Assembly (NCBI RefSeq): GCF_937958975.1
Contig: NZ_CALGRE010000045.1
Span: 124,001 to 188,000 of the forward strand
Reading direction: 5' to 3'
DNA: 64,000 bases
Origin: an uncultured Eubacterium sp.
GTDB lineage: Bacteria > Bacillota > Clostridia > Lachnospirales > Lachnospiraceae
Under the pieces are notes generated by a model. The model did not search any database, was not told where the DNA came from, and worked only from the letters and a program-made list of their open reading frames with translations. How positions within the stretch are numbered: the first letter of the stretch is position 1; every line of letters starts with the position of its first letter. The position numbers and the translations under genes were made by a program. Positions 35,824-45,331 of this stretch are shown here, in pieces.

Positions 35824-38487
35824 ATGGGAGCGGGAAAGAAAATAGGAACTATATTTCTATGTTTATTGATGGTAGTCTGTAGTTTGCAGTATGTACCATC
35901 AGTACAAGTAGAGGCAGCAAATGTTATAGAAATCAGAACGGTAGACGATTTGTATAACGTGAATAACAATTTATCCGGAAACTATATTCTGATGAATGAT
36001 ATTGATTTATCTGAGGCAACAGCTGAGGGTGGAAAATATGATTATCTGGGAAACGGATGGAGACCAATTGGTTGTGATGACACATATAAACCGGTTAAAG
36101 ATAGCGGATTTTGTGGAAGTTTTAATGGAAATGGATACAGCGTGAAAGGGATGCGGATTGAAATTAATAATTCGGCTGCAAGCAATAGAGAGTATGAATT
36201 AGGGTTATTTGGAAAATTGGGTCAAGGAACAATAAAGAACTTGAAAGTAGAGGGCTTCATTAAGGCTACAGTGGATAACAGAGGAGCTAATGTTGGAGCA
36301 ATAGTTGGAAAAGTTGGAGAACAGGGTACATTATTAAATTGCGGAAGCGATTGTGATATTTATGTTTGTTCAGGACCATCGGGTGGCGCTATTGCCGTTG
36401 GAGGTGTTACTGGTACTACTTTTGGAAGATTGAAATATTGTTATAACAGAGCTGATATCAAAGCAATAAGTTATGTTGACCAGGCTTGTGTGCATATAGG
36501 AGGCATTGCGGGAAGTTCTTATTGTGGGGAAGAAGTAGGTGGAGATATCAAGGGATGTTATAATACAGGAAATATTACAACAACAATGGAGTTAAATGAA
36601 AGCGAAGGAGGCTGCACGACTGGAGGAATATGTGGAGCCGTAGTTGGAGATAAAGAAATTGGTTATCGGTTTGTTTTAGCGAATAATTATAATACAGGAA
36701 ATATTACGGCTAATGCGACAGGAAAAAAGGCATCAGCGCAGGTTGGTGGTATTATAGGTGCGGCTTCGATATATACATATTTGACAATACAAAAGTGTTA
36801 TTCTATCGGAAAACTTGAAAGTACAGGACATAAGTCCGCAATTGGAGGTTCGGTTTTCATTTTCCCTATTACAGTTGAGAACTGTTATTATCTGGAGGGC
36901 CAGGGAGAACAACAGGAGGGTGCAATTCCTTTGTCTGTAGAGCAGTTAAGCAATAGGGAGTCGTTTGAGGGATTTGATTTTTATAAAAACTGGACGATAG
37001 ATAGAAAAGCGGATTATCAATATCCACAGCTTCGTGAAAACAGGCAGGATGTGTTCAGAGAGATAGATTCAATTGAAATATTATCTTTGCCGGACAAGCA
37101 GACATACTATACCGGAGATGAACTTGTTCTTACAGGTGCAAGGTTGAAAGTTTATTATAGCGATGCGACTACAGAGGAAATTGCTATAAAGTCAGATATG
37201 GTAAGCGGTTATGATACAAATGTGGCAGGAGAACAGGAAATTACAGTAAAATACAGGAATCTGGTAAAAACATTTATCGTACATGTGGAACAGAAAAAAG
37301 TTGTGTCTATTTTGGTCAAAGAGTCTCCAGATAAAACATCGTATATAGAAGGTCAGACATTTGATTCTTCGGGAATGGTTGTTGAGGCAGTGTATAACAA
37401 TGGAGAAAGAAAAATTGTAACAGATTATACAGTGGAAGAAATAGGACATACTGTAGGAGAACGTGACTTAGTAATATCGTATCAGGGAGCAACGACTACT
37501 GTCGGTATAACTGTTTCGGAAAGAAAAGTAGAGTCTTTGAACATAAAGAGATTGCCGAAAAAAATTGTATATTTTACAGGAGATGTGTTTGATGCGTCAG
37601 GCCTTATTGTTGAGGCGGTATACAATGATGCATCAAAGGAGATTGTGAGCGATTATAATTTATCTGATACAGATACAGCAGAGGCAGGTGTGAAGGTAGC
37701 GACCATATCATATGCAGGAAAAACAGCTGTATTTCAATATAGTGTTGTCGAACCGAAGGTAAGTGGACTTAAAGTAAAGGGAGATTATAAGAAACATTAT
37801 ATTGAAGGAGAGGAACTCGACTTTAGTGGGTTAGAAATTTTTGCAGAGTATACAAATGGAAAGGTAGAAAAAGTTCTTTTGAACGAATGCAAAGTAAAGG
37901 GGTATACTGGAGAACATGGAAAAAATACTGTTGTCCTATCGTATCATGATGCAAGTTATAGCCTTGAGGTGGATGTACATAAAGCGACAGACATAAGAAC
38001 AGTACAAATTAAACCGGATTGTGTGCATGGTGGAGAAAAAATTAGTTATTGTACTGTATGTAACAGTGTGATTGCGATTGAGCAAACGAATGCATTAGGT
38101 CATAATTTTGTTGTTATAAATAAGAAAAAAGCAGATTATTTTAGTGCAGGATATACAGGAGATAAAAAATGTAAGAACTGCGGAATTGTCGAGGTAAAGG
38201 GTAAGAGCATACCAAAACTTATTCTTAAGAAGCCGGTCATAACAGTTAAGGCAGGAAAGAAGAAGGTGAAGGTAACTATTGGGAAAGTACAGGGAGCTGT
38301 AAAATACCAAATAAGAATAAAAAAAGGTAATAAGTGGAAAACCTATACGACATCGAAATTAAAGAAAACAATTAAGGGACTTACAAAAGGAAAACGATAT
38401 AAAATAAAAGTTAGAGCTGTGGCAATAAAAGGAGAGATGAAAGCAAACAGCAAATATAGCAAAACAGTAAAAATTAGAGTTAAATAA
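35824..38487 (+). CDS. Secreted GLUG / bacterial Ig-like (Big_3-type) repeat surface protein
   Basis: The 887-aa protein has a signal peptide (~1-31, cleavage near VEAAN), a GLUG-rich region (~35-370; VGAIVGKVGEQGTLLNC, GGIAGSSY, GGIIGAAS) and four similar ~75-90-aa Ig-like repeats (~418-720; each with a Y-Y/I-T/E-G-D/E-x-x-x-S-G-x-x-V-x-A-x-Y pattern). Then a paired-cysteine segment (CVHGGEKISYCTVC ... KKCKNCGI) and an FN3-like C terminus rich in lysine (~795-887). No catalytic motif is seen; adhesin or polysaccharide-binding protein is likely. The basic C terminus may hold it on wall polymers. Start supported by AAAGGAGG. Confidence 0.84.
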   Translation: MGAGKKIGTIFLCLLMVVCSLQYVPSVQVEAANVIEIRTVDDLYNVNNNLSGNYILMNDIDLSEATAEGGKYDYLGNGWRPIGCDDTYKPVKDSGFCGSFNGNGYSVKGMRIEINNSAASNREYELGLFGKLGQGTIKNLKVEGFIKATVDNRGANVGAIVGKVGEQGTLLNCGSDCDIYVCSGPSGGAIAVGGVTGTTFGRLKYCYNRADIKAISYVDQACVHIGGIAGSSYCGEEVGGDIKGCYNTGNITTTMELNESEGGCTTGGICGAVVGDKEIGYRFVLANNYNTGNITANATGKKASAQVGGIIGAASIYTYLTIQKCYSIGKLESTGHKSAIGGSVFIFPITVENCYYLEGQGEQQEGAIPLSVEQLSNRESFEGFDFYKNWTIDRKADYQYPQLRENRQDVFREIDSIEILSLPDKQTYYTGDELVLTGARLKVYYSDATTEEIAIKSDMVSGYDTNVAGEQEITVKYRNLVKTFIVHVEQKKVVSILVKESPDKTSYIEGQTFDSSGMVVEAVYNNGERKIVTDYTVEEIGHTVGERDLVISYQGATTTVGITVSERKVESLNIKRLPKKIVYFTGDVFDASGLIVEAVYNDASKEIVSDYNLSDTDTAEAGVKVATISYAGKTAVFQYSVVEPKVSGLKVKGDYKKHYIEGEELDFSGLEIFAEYTNGKVEKVLLNECKVKGYTGEHGKNTVVLSYHDASYSLEVDVHKATDIRTVQIKPDCVHGGEKISYCTVCNSVIAIEQTNALGHNFVVINKKKADYFSAGYTGDKKCKNCGIVEVKGKSIPKLILKKPVITVKAGKKKVKVTIGKVQGAVKYQIRIKKGNKWKTYTTSKLKKTIKGLTKGKRYKIKVRAVAIKGEMKANSKYSKTVKIRVK

Positions 38488-38496
38488 TTAAATATA

Positions 38497-38536
38497 AAAA
38501 GAGATGACTGCTCAAAATTGAACAGTCATCTCTTTT
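38497..38536. terminator. Bidirectional terminator between convergent genes
   Basis: AAAAGAGATGACTG (38497-38510) pairs perfectly over 14 bp with CAGTCATCTCTTTT (38523-38536); A and T runs at each end suit both strands. Confidence 0.9.
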
Positions 38537-38537
38537 G

Positions 38538-39005
38538 CTATATTTTTTTAATTATATCCAAATGAGGATAAAAGATAAATGTAAATTCATCTATGGTAGT
38601 ATGCGTTCCGTATTTTTGCCTGTAATATTTAAGAGCTTCAAGTAGAAACGGTTCAGTCACATTTAGATAGTCGGCAAATTCATAAATATTGCGACAGCCC
38701 TGATTAAATGCACAAATTATTTGTTTTAGTGATGCCAGTTTTTGGTATGCCCATATGCGGGCGGTATGTTCCTGCTTTCTGTTATTGAAATCTGTTGTTT
38801 CTAATATATTTCCCAATGTCGTTTCATGATGTCCGATTTCTTCAGCCAGAATGCACGAGCGTTCATCTGTTGTGTTTAAGCTGTCACTTAATGCAATTAC
38901 ACCATCGGCATACAATCCTTTTATACGGCTGTCATTTTCAAAATGATAATCCTCTACAATATATAGATGCGAATATTCATCCAATAGTTTTTCATATGTA
39001 TTCAA
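38538..39005 (-). CDS. ImmA/IrrE-type metallopeptidase
   Basis: 155-aa protein of the ImmA family, which cleaves phage-type repressors. The zinc-site segment reads LAEEIGHHETTLGNIL: the His-His of the family is present, but the usual leading His of HExxH is replaced by Glu, as in the shorter prophage ImmA subgroup. Start is preceded by AAGGAGATGAAT. It lies 22 bases after the repressor gene and is cotranscribed with it. Confidence 0.86.
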   Translation of the reverse strand: MNTYEKLLDEYSHLYIVEDYHFENDSRIKGLYADGVIALSDSLNTTDERSCILAEEIGHHETTLGNILETTDFNNRKQEHTARIWAYQKLASLKQIICAFNQGCRNIYEFADYLNVTEPFLLEALKYYRQKYGTHTTIDEFTFIFYPHLDIIKKI

Positions 39006-39027
39006 ATATTCATCTCCTTTTAGTTAG

Positions 39028-39378
39028 TTATTGTTTTCTTCTGCTTTTTACAAATTCTGCAAATTTTTGTATTTCTTCTAATTCGCTTTCAGAGTATTCT
39101 TCTCCGTCAAAGTGGGCTGCAATTGTATTTACCGGTAATTGTGTTACATCTGTTTTTTCAATACTCGGTGTTTCATCAAAAAAATAAGAAACGCTGATTC
39201 CAAAAATTTCCGAAAAAGCTAAAAGTTTACTTTGAGGTAAATCTATTTTCCCGGCTTCAATTTTAGCAATTGCTGTCTTTTCCTTATATCCAACTTTTAA
39301 TGCCAGTTCTGTTTGGGATAGCTGATTTTCTTTTCTTAAATTTTTAATTTTTAAACCAATTCTTTCTTGCAGTGTCAT
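39028..39378 (-). CDS. XRE-family repressor (phage CI-like)
   Basis: 116-aa protein with an HTH_3 domain at residues 1-65 (QERIGLKIKNLRKENQLSQTELALKVGY...AIAKIEAGKIDLPQSKLLAFSEIFGISVSYFF) and a short acidic C terminus. Start ATG at 39378 is chosen because AAAGGAG lies 9 bases before it; a frame from 39408 is less likely. Divergent from the SGNH gene, with three 17-bp operators between. Paired with ImmA, it likely represses both itself and the SGNH gene until cleaved. Confidence 0.88.
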   Translation of the reverse strand: MTLQERIGLKIKNLRKENQLSQTELALKVGYKEKTAIAKIEAGKIDLPQSKLLAFSEIFGISVSYFFDETPSIEKTDVTQLPVNTIAAHFDGEEYSESELEEIQKFAEFVKSRRKQ

Positions 39379-39408
39379 GGTAAGATACTCCTTTTTGTAT
39401 GATAACAA

Positions 39409-39437
39409 ATTATAACATTTGGTAGAATTAAATTCAA
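39409..39437 (-). promoter_or_regulatory. Promoter of the repressor/ImmA genes
   Basis: On the minus strand: TTGAAT (39437-39432), 17-base spacer, TATAAT (39414-39409). Confidence 0.75.
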
Positions 39438-39462
39438 TATAAAGTAGAAAAAATAATTGAAT

Positions 39463-39566
39463 GTTGACAATAAATCAACTATATGATACTATAGACGTAG
39501 GTTGATTAAACATCAACTTAAATAAGTGCATTTATTTTTTAAAAATAATGTTGAATTAAAATCAAC
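39463..39566. promoter_or_regulatory. Three 17-bp operators and promoter for SGNH gene
   Basis: GTTGACAATAAATCAAC (39463-39479), GTTGATTAAACATCAAC (39501-39517) and GTTGAATTAAAATCAAC (39550-39566) fit GTTGA-N7-TCAAC. The first covers the -35 TTGACA (39464-39469) of a promoter whose extended -10 TGATACTAT ends at 39492 after a 17-base spacer; the second covers the start site. Confidence 0.88.
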
Positions 39567-39588
39567 TACAAAGAAAGAGGTAATTATA

Positions 39589-41466
39589 ATGAAAGAAAAA
39601 ATGAATAAGGCAATAGCCGCAAATAGTGAGACATCTATTATGGAGAAAACGATTCGTGAACAGGATTTAAAGTCAGGTAATTTAGAAGAGAATAAAGCTA
39701 CCATATTTAGTGGAAATACAGAACCGAGTAAACAGGCAGCAAACTATCAGGGAGTAAAAGTTGGCGATATATATGTGAATACGCAGGAAAAATTATCCTA
39801 TATTGCTGTAAATGTGTCGGAGACAGAAGTCAGCTGGAGGGCTGGAGCAGTAATTGATGATATTGCACAGAGTAATTATTTGACATACTCTTCTAATAGA
39901 ATCGAACAGATAACAGATGATTTAGAGAATGGAATAAGTCTGATGGATTTTGATGCAGCTATATTAGGAGAATGGACGAGAAATAACATTAACAGTTCGG
40001 CGCAATTGGTTGAAAAAAATACAACAATTTTATCAGAGTTTATCCGCACAAAAAATATTGAACAACTTTATATAAAACCAGCAGAGGGTTTTAAGTATAG
40101 AATCTTATTCTTTTCTCAAAAAGCTTTATATACTGTTTTGGCTTCTGATTCAGATTTGAGCAGCTGGAATCTTGAAAGCAAAGTGTACAATATTCCGGTA
40201 AATGCCGAATATTTCAGAATCATACTTGCAAAAGATAGTGAGGCGGAAATTCTGCCGGATGAAAGTGTAAATATTTCTATTAAAAGAAAAGGAGTGAGTA
40301 ACTTTTTAAATCCGTACAACTATTATAATGAATTGGAATGGATAGATGGAGAGTATTTTCATGAAGGTGTTTTAATAGAAAATGAAAATGTTATGTCAAC
40401 GAAACCTATAAAGTTATATCCGGGAGTAAAATTTAGGCTTTCTTCATTTTATCCTAATGGTGTGCTGATATCATATTGGAAGAATGGAGAACATGTGGTT
40501 GATGTGCAAGCATCGGAAAATGCAGGTGTAGATTATCTGATAATTCCGGATAATGCGGATTCTGTATCATTTACTATAAGAAAGGAAGATGAAGATAAAT
40601 ATGTATATATATCGGGAAATCCGAAAATTGATGATACACTTGCGATATTGACATTGATTCGCCAGAATAAGGCAAAAGAAGGTGGAAGACTGACCGGAAA
40701 AGTGCTATCAATCCTGGGTGATAGCATTTCTACCTTTGGCGGAGAGTGTAAAGAAACGGAAGAAATATCTGAAAATGGGGAGAAAATAATAAATTATTGG
40801 TCGGATGGTAAATGGACATATAAAGGAAACAGGGTAAAGTATCCTGTCAAGGGTGAATTAGAAAACGTTGAAGATACTTATTGGATGAAGTTAATTCAAA
40901 AGTATCATATGAAGCTGGGTGTCAATGATTCATGGGCAGGGTCAAGAGTAACATGGGATGGAGTGACTACAAATACTCATGTGGGTGAGGACATCCATAG
41001 TGCATCCAAAACGAGAATTAAGCATCTTGGCGAAAATGGGGAACCTGATTTTATTTTAGTCTTTATGGGTTCTAATGACATATATAAAAATGTAAGCATT
41101 GGAACTTTTAATACCAGTGACCCAAGGAATTTGGAAAAAAATCCTGAATTGTTGGTAAAGACATTTGCAGATGCATATCGTACGATGATAATCCGTTTAC
41201 AGAAGGCATATAAAAAGGCAAAAATTGTTGCTATTTTACCTTATTATGCAGTTCCTTATATGTGGAGTGCTGAAGGGTTGGATAAGTATAATAAAGTTAT
41301 AAAAGAAGTGTGTGATTATTTTGGAGTAGAAGTTATAGATGCTCGTAAATGTGGAATAACAATGCAAAATAATTCTGCATATTTAATTGATGAAGCACAT
41401 CCGAATATCAAGGGAATGGAATTGTTGTTTGAGGAAATATCAAAGCTGTTTAAAGAGTATGATTAG
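39589..41466 (+). CDS. SGNH/GDSL-type hydrolase with phage-tail-like N terminus
   Basis: The 625-aa protein has no signal peptide. The N-terminal ~90 residues (NTEPSKQAANYQGVKVGDIYVNTQEKLSYIAVNVS...WRAG) resemble the G-D-I-Y-x-N-T segment of phage tail and appendage proteins. The middle (~100-360) is a beta-rich region. The C-terminal SGNH esterase domain (~370-625) has Ser379 in GDSIS, Asn496 in GSND and Asp601/His604 in DEAHPN. The substrate is likely an ester on a carbohydrate, unknown. Start ATG 39589 follows AAGAAAGAGG. It is alone downstream of a repressor-controlled promoter. Confidence 0.86.
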   Translation: MKEKMNKAIAANSETSIMEKTIREQDLKSGNLEENKATIFSGNTEPSKQAANYQGVKVGDIYVNTQEKLSYIAVNVSETEVSWRAGAVIDDIAQSNYLTYSSNRIEQITDDLENGISLMDFDAAILGEWTRNNINSSAQLVEKNTTILSEFIRTKNIEQLYIKPAEGFKYRILFFSQKALYTVLASDSDLSSWNLESKVYNIPVNAEYFRIILAKDSEAEILPDESVNISIKRKGVSNFLNPYNYYNELEWIDGEYFHEGVLIENENVMSTKPIKLYPGVKFRLSSFYPNGVLISYWKNGEHVVDVQASENAGVDYLIIPDNADSVSFTIRKEDEDKYVYISGNPKIDDTLAILTLIRQNKAKEGGRLTGKVLSILGDSISTFGGECKETEEISENGEKIINYWSDGKWTYKGNRVKYPVKGELENVEDTYWMKLIQKYHMKLGVNDSWAGSRVTWDGVTTNTHVGEDIHSASKTRIKHLGENGEPDFILVFMGSNDIYKNVSIGTFNTSDPRNLEKNPELLVKTFADAYRTMIIRLQKAYKKAKIVAILPYYAVPYMWSAEGLDKYNKVIKEVCDYFGVEVIDARKCGITMQNNSAYLIDEAHPNIKGMELLFEEISKLFKEYD

Positions 41467-41492
41467 AATTATGTTATAAAGTAAAAGATGTG

Positions 41493-41529
41493 ATAGGCTG
41501 ACGTATTATTAAAATGCGCAGCCTATTTG
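41493..41529 (+). terminator. Probable terminator after SGNH gene
   Basis: TAGGCTG at 41494-41500 pairs with CAGCCTA at 41519-41525, followed by TTTGT. The T run is short, so confidence is moderate. Confidence 0.5.
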
Positions 41530-41640
41530 TGCAAAATGACCTATAATATTCTTATAAAAATGTTTTTTTATATATATTGATAGATAAAAAAACAATACAA
41601 TGTACAAAAATACTAAAAAAAGGTAAAAAAGATAGAAAGG

Positions 41641-41661
41641 TTTAACGTTAAATGTTATAAT
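41641..41661 (+). promoter_or_regulatory. Extended -10 promoter with palindrome for GH87-type gene
   Basis: TGTTATAAT (41653-41661) is an extended -10 box. Directly upstream is the perfect 12-bp palindrome TTTAACGTTAAA (41641-41652), placed where a repressor would block polymerase. No good -35 is seen. Confidence 0.6.
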
Positions 41662-41725
41662 ATTGCACATAAAGTATTTCAAGAGAAAAACATGCTCATA
41701 AATAAGGGAAGGAGAAATTATATTG

Positions 41726-44700
41726 ATGAGAAAGTTTATGAAACAGGTATTAACGATGGTTCTTGCGGGAGCTATGGTGTTGCAGCCTATGACATCTTTT
41801 ATGGGAGATGTTACAGCTATGGCAGCTACAGACGTGAGGGCATCAGTGACAATCGACGGATACCAGATTAGTTCTACGATTGGCGGTTATAGGACAGTGT
41901 ATTCCGTTAATGACCCGGGGAAAGAAATAGCAAAGGATGAAAGTGGAACGGATAAGGTAGGTATGCTTTATGGTATTGAGGGGCATGTATCAAATCCTGA
42001 TACGGAAATGGTCATTGGAAGTACAAATAAGGATATATATAAATATGCGGCTACTTCTAATGGAAAAAGTCAATCCGGGCAGACATATGTTATGACAATG
42101 AAGTTTATAGATTCTGTCACAGCAGAATTTTTTAATACAAAACTTTATGTGAGAGCATATGCACAGCTCAAGGATGGTACATATATTTATAGCAGTGCTA
42201 GAACACTTACAATTTTCCAAGTGGCAGATGTTTTGTATCAGAAGATGTTGATGAACAATGCGTCAGGTCACAATTACTTATATACGAATATTTTGTCGAT
42301 AGCAGATAGTAATTATACAAAAAAAGATTATAACTACCATCAATCGATTGTGTCTCCGGATGATGAAGACCGTACGACAGAAAAGCCAACGGAGAAGCCG
42401 ACAGAAATACAGACGGAGAAACCGACAGAGGAATCAACAGAAAAGCCTACAGAGAAACCAACACAATCCCCTGAGGAGCCGGAAGAAATCAGTAATCTTT
42501 CACAGGGAAAAACAGCAACAGCCTCTTCAACTGTCTGGAATTACACAGCGTCTAATGCAGTTGACGGAGATGTGAATACATATTGGGAAGGTCAGGGTGG
42601 AAATCAGACGTTATCCATTAATCTGGGGTCTGATTCTGAGTTATCTTATATTATAATTAAGTTAAATCCTGATTATGCGTGGTCAGCGAGAACACAGCGC
42701 ATAGAGGTTTTAGGACATACACAGTATGAGACAGGTTATACAACAATGGTGGCTGCAACAGACTATCAGTTTAATCCTGCAACAGGCAATCAAATCAAGA
42801 TACCTGTCAGCGGAAAAGCATCCAGTGTTCAATTAAAATTTGTTTCTAACACGGGTTCCGGTTCAGGACAGGCAGCAGAAGTAGAAATCTACGGTGTTCC
42901 GGCGGATAATCCGGACCTTACCATTACAGGTATTGCAGCAAATAAGACAACACTTTATGAAAATGAGAATCTTGTCTGCTCAGCAGTAGTGAAAAATAGG
43001 GGAACAAAGGATGCAGCGGCAACAGAATTATCTCTATATCTTGGGGAAGAAAAATTTGCTACAGCAGATGTAAAGGCGCTGAAACCAGGTGAAAGTACAA
43101 CGATTGAAATTCCAATAGGAACTTTAGATGCAGGTGAATATTCAATTTCAGCTATTGTTGATGAAGATAATAACATAATTGAAAAGAGAGAGGATAATAA
43201 TTCTATTGTATTATCAGATAAGATTACGGTTAAGGAAGTAGAAAGTGTTGACATTGTTCCAATTGTATCATGGACTCCTTCAAATCCAGGAACAGGTGAT
43301 GAGGTAGAATTTGTTGTAACAATTACGAACAGAGGCAATCAGAATACTTCGGATGCAAGTCATGAGGTAACTGTAAAAGTTAAAGATGAAAGTGGAAACA
43401 TCGTTAAAACATTTACAAAGACAGCAAATGGTAGGATTAATGTAAATGACAGTGTATCTGTTACAATGGGAAAATGGACAGCAGGTGAAGGAAAATATAC
43501 GATAGATGCAGCTGTAGACAGCGATAGTGGAGAGTTAGATGTTAAGAGGAATAATAATTCAGTGTCCTCATCACTCTATGTTGGACGTGGAGCCAATATG
43601 CCATTTATAACTGTTGAGGCGGAGGCGCCGGGAAATAGAACAAATGGAACGAAATTAGCACAGAATAGAAATCTTGCCGATTATGCGGGTGAGGCTTCGG
43701 GACGTTCTGCGGTACTTCTCGATTCTAATGGTGAATATGTTGAATTTACATTACCTTCCGAAGCAAATGCGGTTGTTCTTCGCGCATCTATTCCAAAAGG
43801 AACAGATGGAACAGTAAGTGTTTATGCAAATGATTCAAAAGTAGGAAAAATAAATCTTACAACTAATTATTCTTATCATATGGGGTCGCCTACATCTCTT
43901 GGAAACTTGGGGTATGGTGACAATGGAAGCACTGCATATTGGTTATATGATGACGGACAGATTCTCTTAGATAAAGTATATCCGGCCGGAACTAAGATAA
44001 AGATTCAAAAGGATTCGGATGATGTTTCATGGGTTTACTGTGATATGGTAGAATTTGAAAAAGTAGCAGAGCCTTTGGCAAATCCTGACCCAAGCAGATA
44101 TGTGGACGCATCAAAATATACATCCATTGAGCAGGCTGTAAATGCAGCGCGTCAGGATAATAATTGTATTGGTGTATATATTCCGGCAGGGGAATGGGAA
44201 ATGTCAGGTCACGTTTATCTTTACGGAAAAGGGCTGGATATTGTCGGTGCAGGAATGTGGTATACAAAACTGATTGCAAAAGATGCAAATAGTTCAGCAG
44301 GATTCTACTTACAGAGTGGAACAGACGGAACTAAGATTCGTGAATTATCCGCATGGAGCAAGAGAAGAAGCAGAAGTGATGGACCGGAAGGAAAATTTAT
44401 TAATACTGTATCCGGTGTAAACAATATTACTATAGACCATGTCTGGGTAGAGCATTTTACATGTCTATATTGGGGAGTAAATGCCTCTCATAATACATTT
44501 ACAAATTGCCGAATGAAAAATACTTTGGCAGATGGTATCAATATGACAAACGGTTCCAATTATAATGTAATCAGCAATTGTTATGCGAGGGGTACCGGTG
44601 ATGACTCGTTTGCATTGTTCAGCGCTGCTGACTCCGGCGGTTCTATAAATACAGGTAATGTTTATTCTAACCTTACAGCGGTTTGTGTCAGACGTGCAGC

Positions 44701-45265
44701 TGCATTTGCCGTATATGGCGGTGAGGATAATACTTTTAAGAATTTATATGCGGCAGATACTTTGACTTATCCGGGGCTGACAGTTAACAGTTATTCATTT
44801 AGTTATCAGGCATATGGTTTCGGCGATAAGATGACATATATTGATGGAATTACATTGGACAGATGTGGTGGTGACTACTGGACAAGTAACGGCTCAGATG
44901 ACCATATTAATGATTATCAGAATTTCGGAGCAATTTGGGTATATTCAGGTGACAGGGAACTTAAAAATGTGAAAATGAGTAACATTGATATTAATGACCC
45001 AACATACTTCGGCATTATGATTCAGACAATGTATCAGGGAGGACCGCTGCACTCTATGAGCAATGTAAACTTTGAAAATATTACAATCAATAATCCTGGC
45101 AGATACGGTGTGAAGTTTAATATTTGCGCTGAGCAGGGACAGGGACCTGTTGTTGGCTCATTTGATTTTAAGAATGTAATTGTAAATAATGCAAAAGTAC
45201 AATCTATGTATGGTTTAAGTGGCTGTCCGGATTGTAAGATAACAAAGACAGATTGCAACTGGTAA
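41726..45265 (+). CDS. Secreted multidomain glycoside hydrolase, candidate GH87 alpha-1,3-glucanase
   Basis: 1179-aa protein: signal peptide (~1-34), the unnamed module shared with two other proteins here (~41-210), a Thr/Pro/Glu/Lys repeat linker (211-254), an F5/8-type-C/CBM32-like domain (255-~393), two CARDB-type domains (~395-505 and ~507-618), a CBM6/35-like domain (~622-782) and a right-handed beta-helix (~791-1179). In the helix, Asp936 (ADGIN) and Asp959-Asp960 (GTGDDS) have spacing of 23 and 24, which I recall for the three catalytic Asp of a studied GH87 alpha-1,3-glucanase. The target would be alpha-1,3-glucan of fungi or bacteria. Start ATG 41726 with AAGGAG upstream. Confidence 0.78.
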   Translation: MRKFMKQVLTMVLAGAMVLQPMTSFMGDVTAMAATDVRASVTIDGYQISSTIGGYRTVYSVNDPGKEIAKDESGTDKVGMLYGIEGHVSNPDTEMVIGSTNKDIYKYAATSNGKSQSGQTYVMTMKFIDSVTAEFFNTKLYVRAYAQLKDGTYIYSSARTLTIFQVADVLYQKMLMNNASGHNYLYTNILSIADSNYTKKDYNYHQSIVSPDDEDRTTEKPTEKPTEIQTEKPTEESTEKPTEKPTQSPEEPEEISNLSQGKTATASSTVWNYTASNAVDGDVNTYWEGQGGNQTLSINLGSDSELSYIIIKLNPDYAWSARTQRIEVLGHTQYETGYTTMVAATDYQFNPATGNQIKIPVSGKASSVQLKFVSNTGSGSGQAAEVEIYGVPADNPDLTITGIAANKTTLYENENLVCSAVVKNRGTKDAAATELSLYLGEEKFATADVKALKPGESTTIEIPIGTLDAGEYSISAIVDEDNNIIEKREDNNSIVLSDKITVKEVESVDIVPIVSWTPSNPGTGDEVEFVVTITNRGNQNTSDASHEVTVKVKDESGNIVKTFTKTANGRINVNDSVSVTMGKWTAGEGKYTIDAAVDSDSGELDVKRNNNSVSSSLYVGRGANMPFITVEAEAPGNRTNGTKLAQNRNLADYAGEASGRSAVLLDSNGEYVEFTLPSEANAVVLRASIPKGTDGTVSVYANDSKVGKINLTTNYSYHMGSPTSLGNLGYGDNGSTAYWLYDDGQILLDKVYPAGTKIKIQKDSDDVSWVYCDMVEFEKVAEPLANPDPSRYVDASKYTSIEQAVNAARQDNNCIGVYIPAGEWEMSGHVYLYGKGLDIVGAGMWYTKLIAKDANSSAGFYLQSGTDGTKIRELSAWSKRRSRSDGPEGKFINTVSGVNNITIDHVWVEHFTCLYWGVNASHNTFTNCRMKNTLADGINMTNGSNYNVISNCYARGTGDDSFALFSAADSGGSINTGNVYSNLTAVCVRRAAAFAVYGGEDNTFKNLYAADTLTYPGLTVNSYSFSYQAYGFGDKMTYIDGITLDRCGGDYWTSNGSDDHINDYQNFGAIWVYSGDRELKNVKMSNIDINDPTYFGIMIQTMYQGGPLHSMSNVNFENITINNPGRYGVKFNICAEQGQGPVVGSFDFKNVIVNNAKVQSMYGLSGCPDCKITKTDCNW

Positions 45266-45289
45266 AAATGTAATTATATATATGATTTC

Positions 45290-45331
45290 AAATGCTGTTG
45301 TCCTTTTATTAAGGGGCAACGGCATTTTTTT
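45290..45331 (+). terminator. Rho-independent terminator after GH87-type gene
   Basis: AAATGCTGTTG-TCC pairs with GG-GGCAACGGCATTT, followed by a T run at 45325-45331. Confidence 0.85.

Noticed and set aside
38538..41466. Complete prophage
   Set aside because: No integrase, terminase, portal, capsid or lysis genes and no visible attachment repeats; only a repressor, protease and one hydrolase.
42370..42480. Short tandem repeats resembling a CRISPR array
   Set aside because: They are in-frame KPTE-type codons of a linker in the GH87-type protein; there are no equal spacers and no cas genes.
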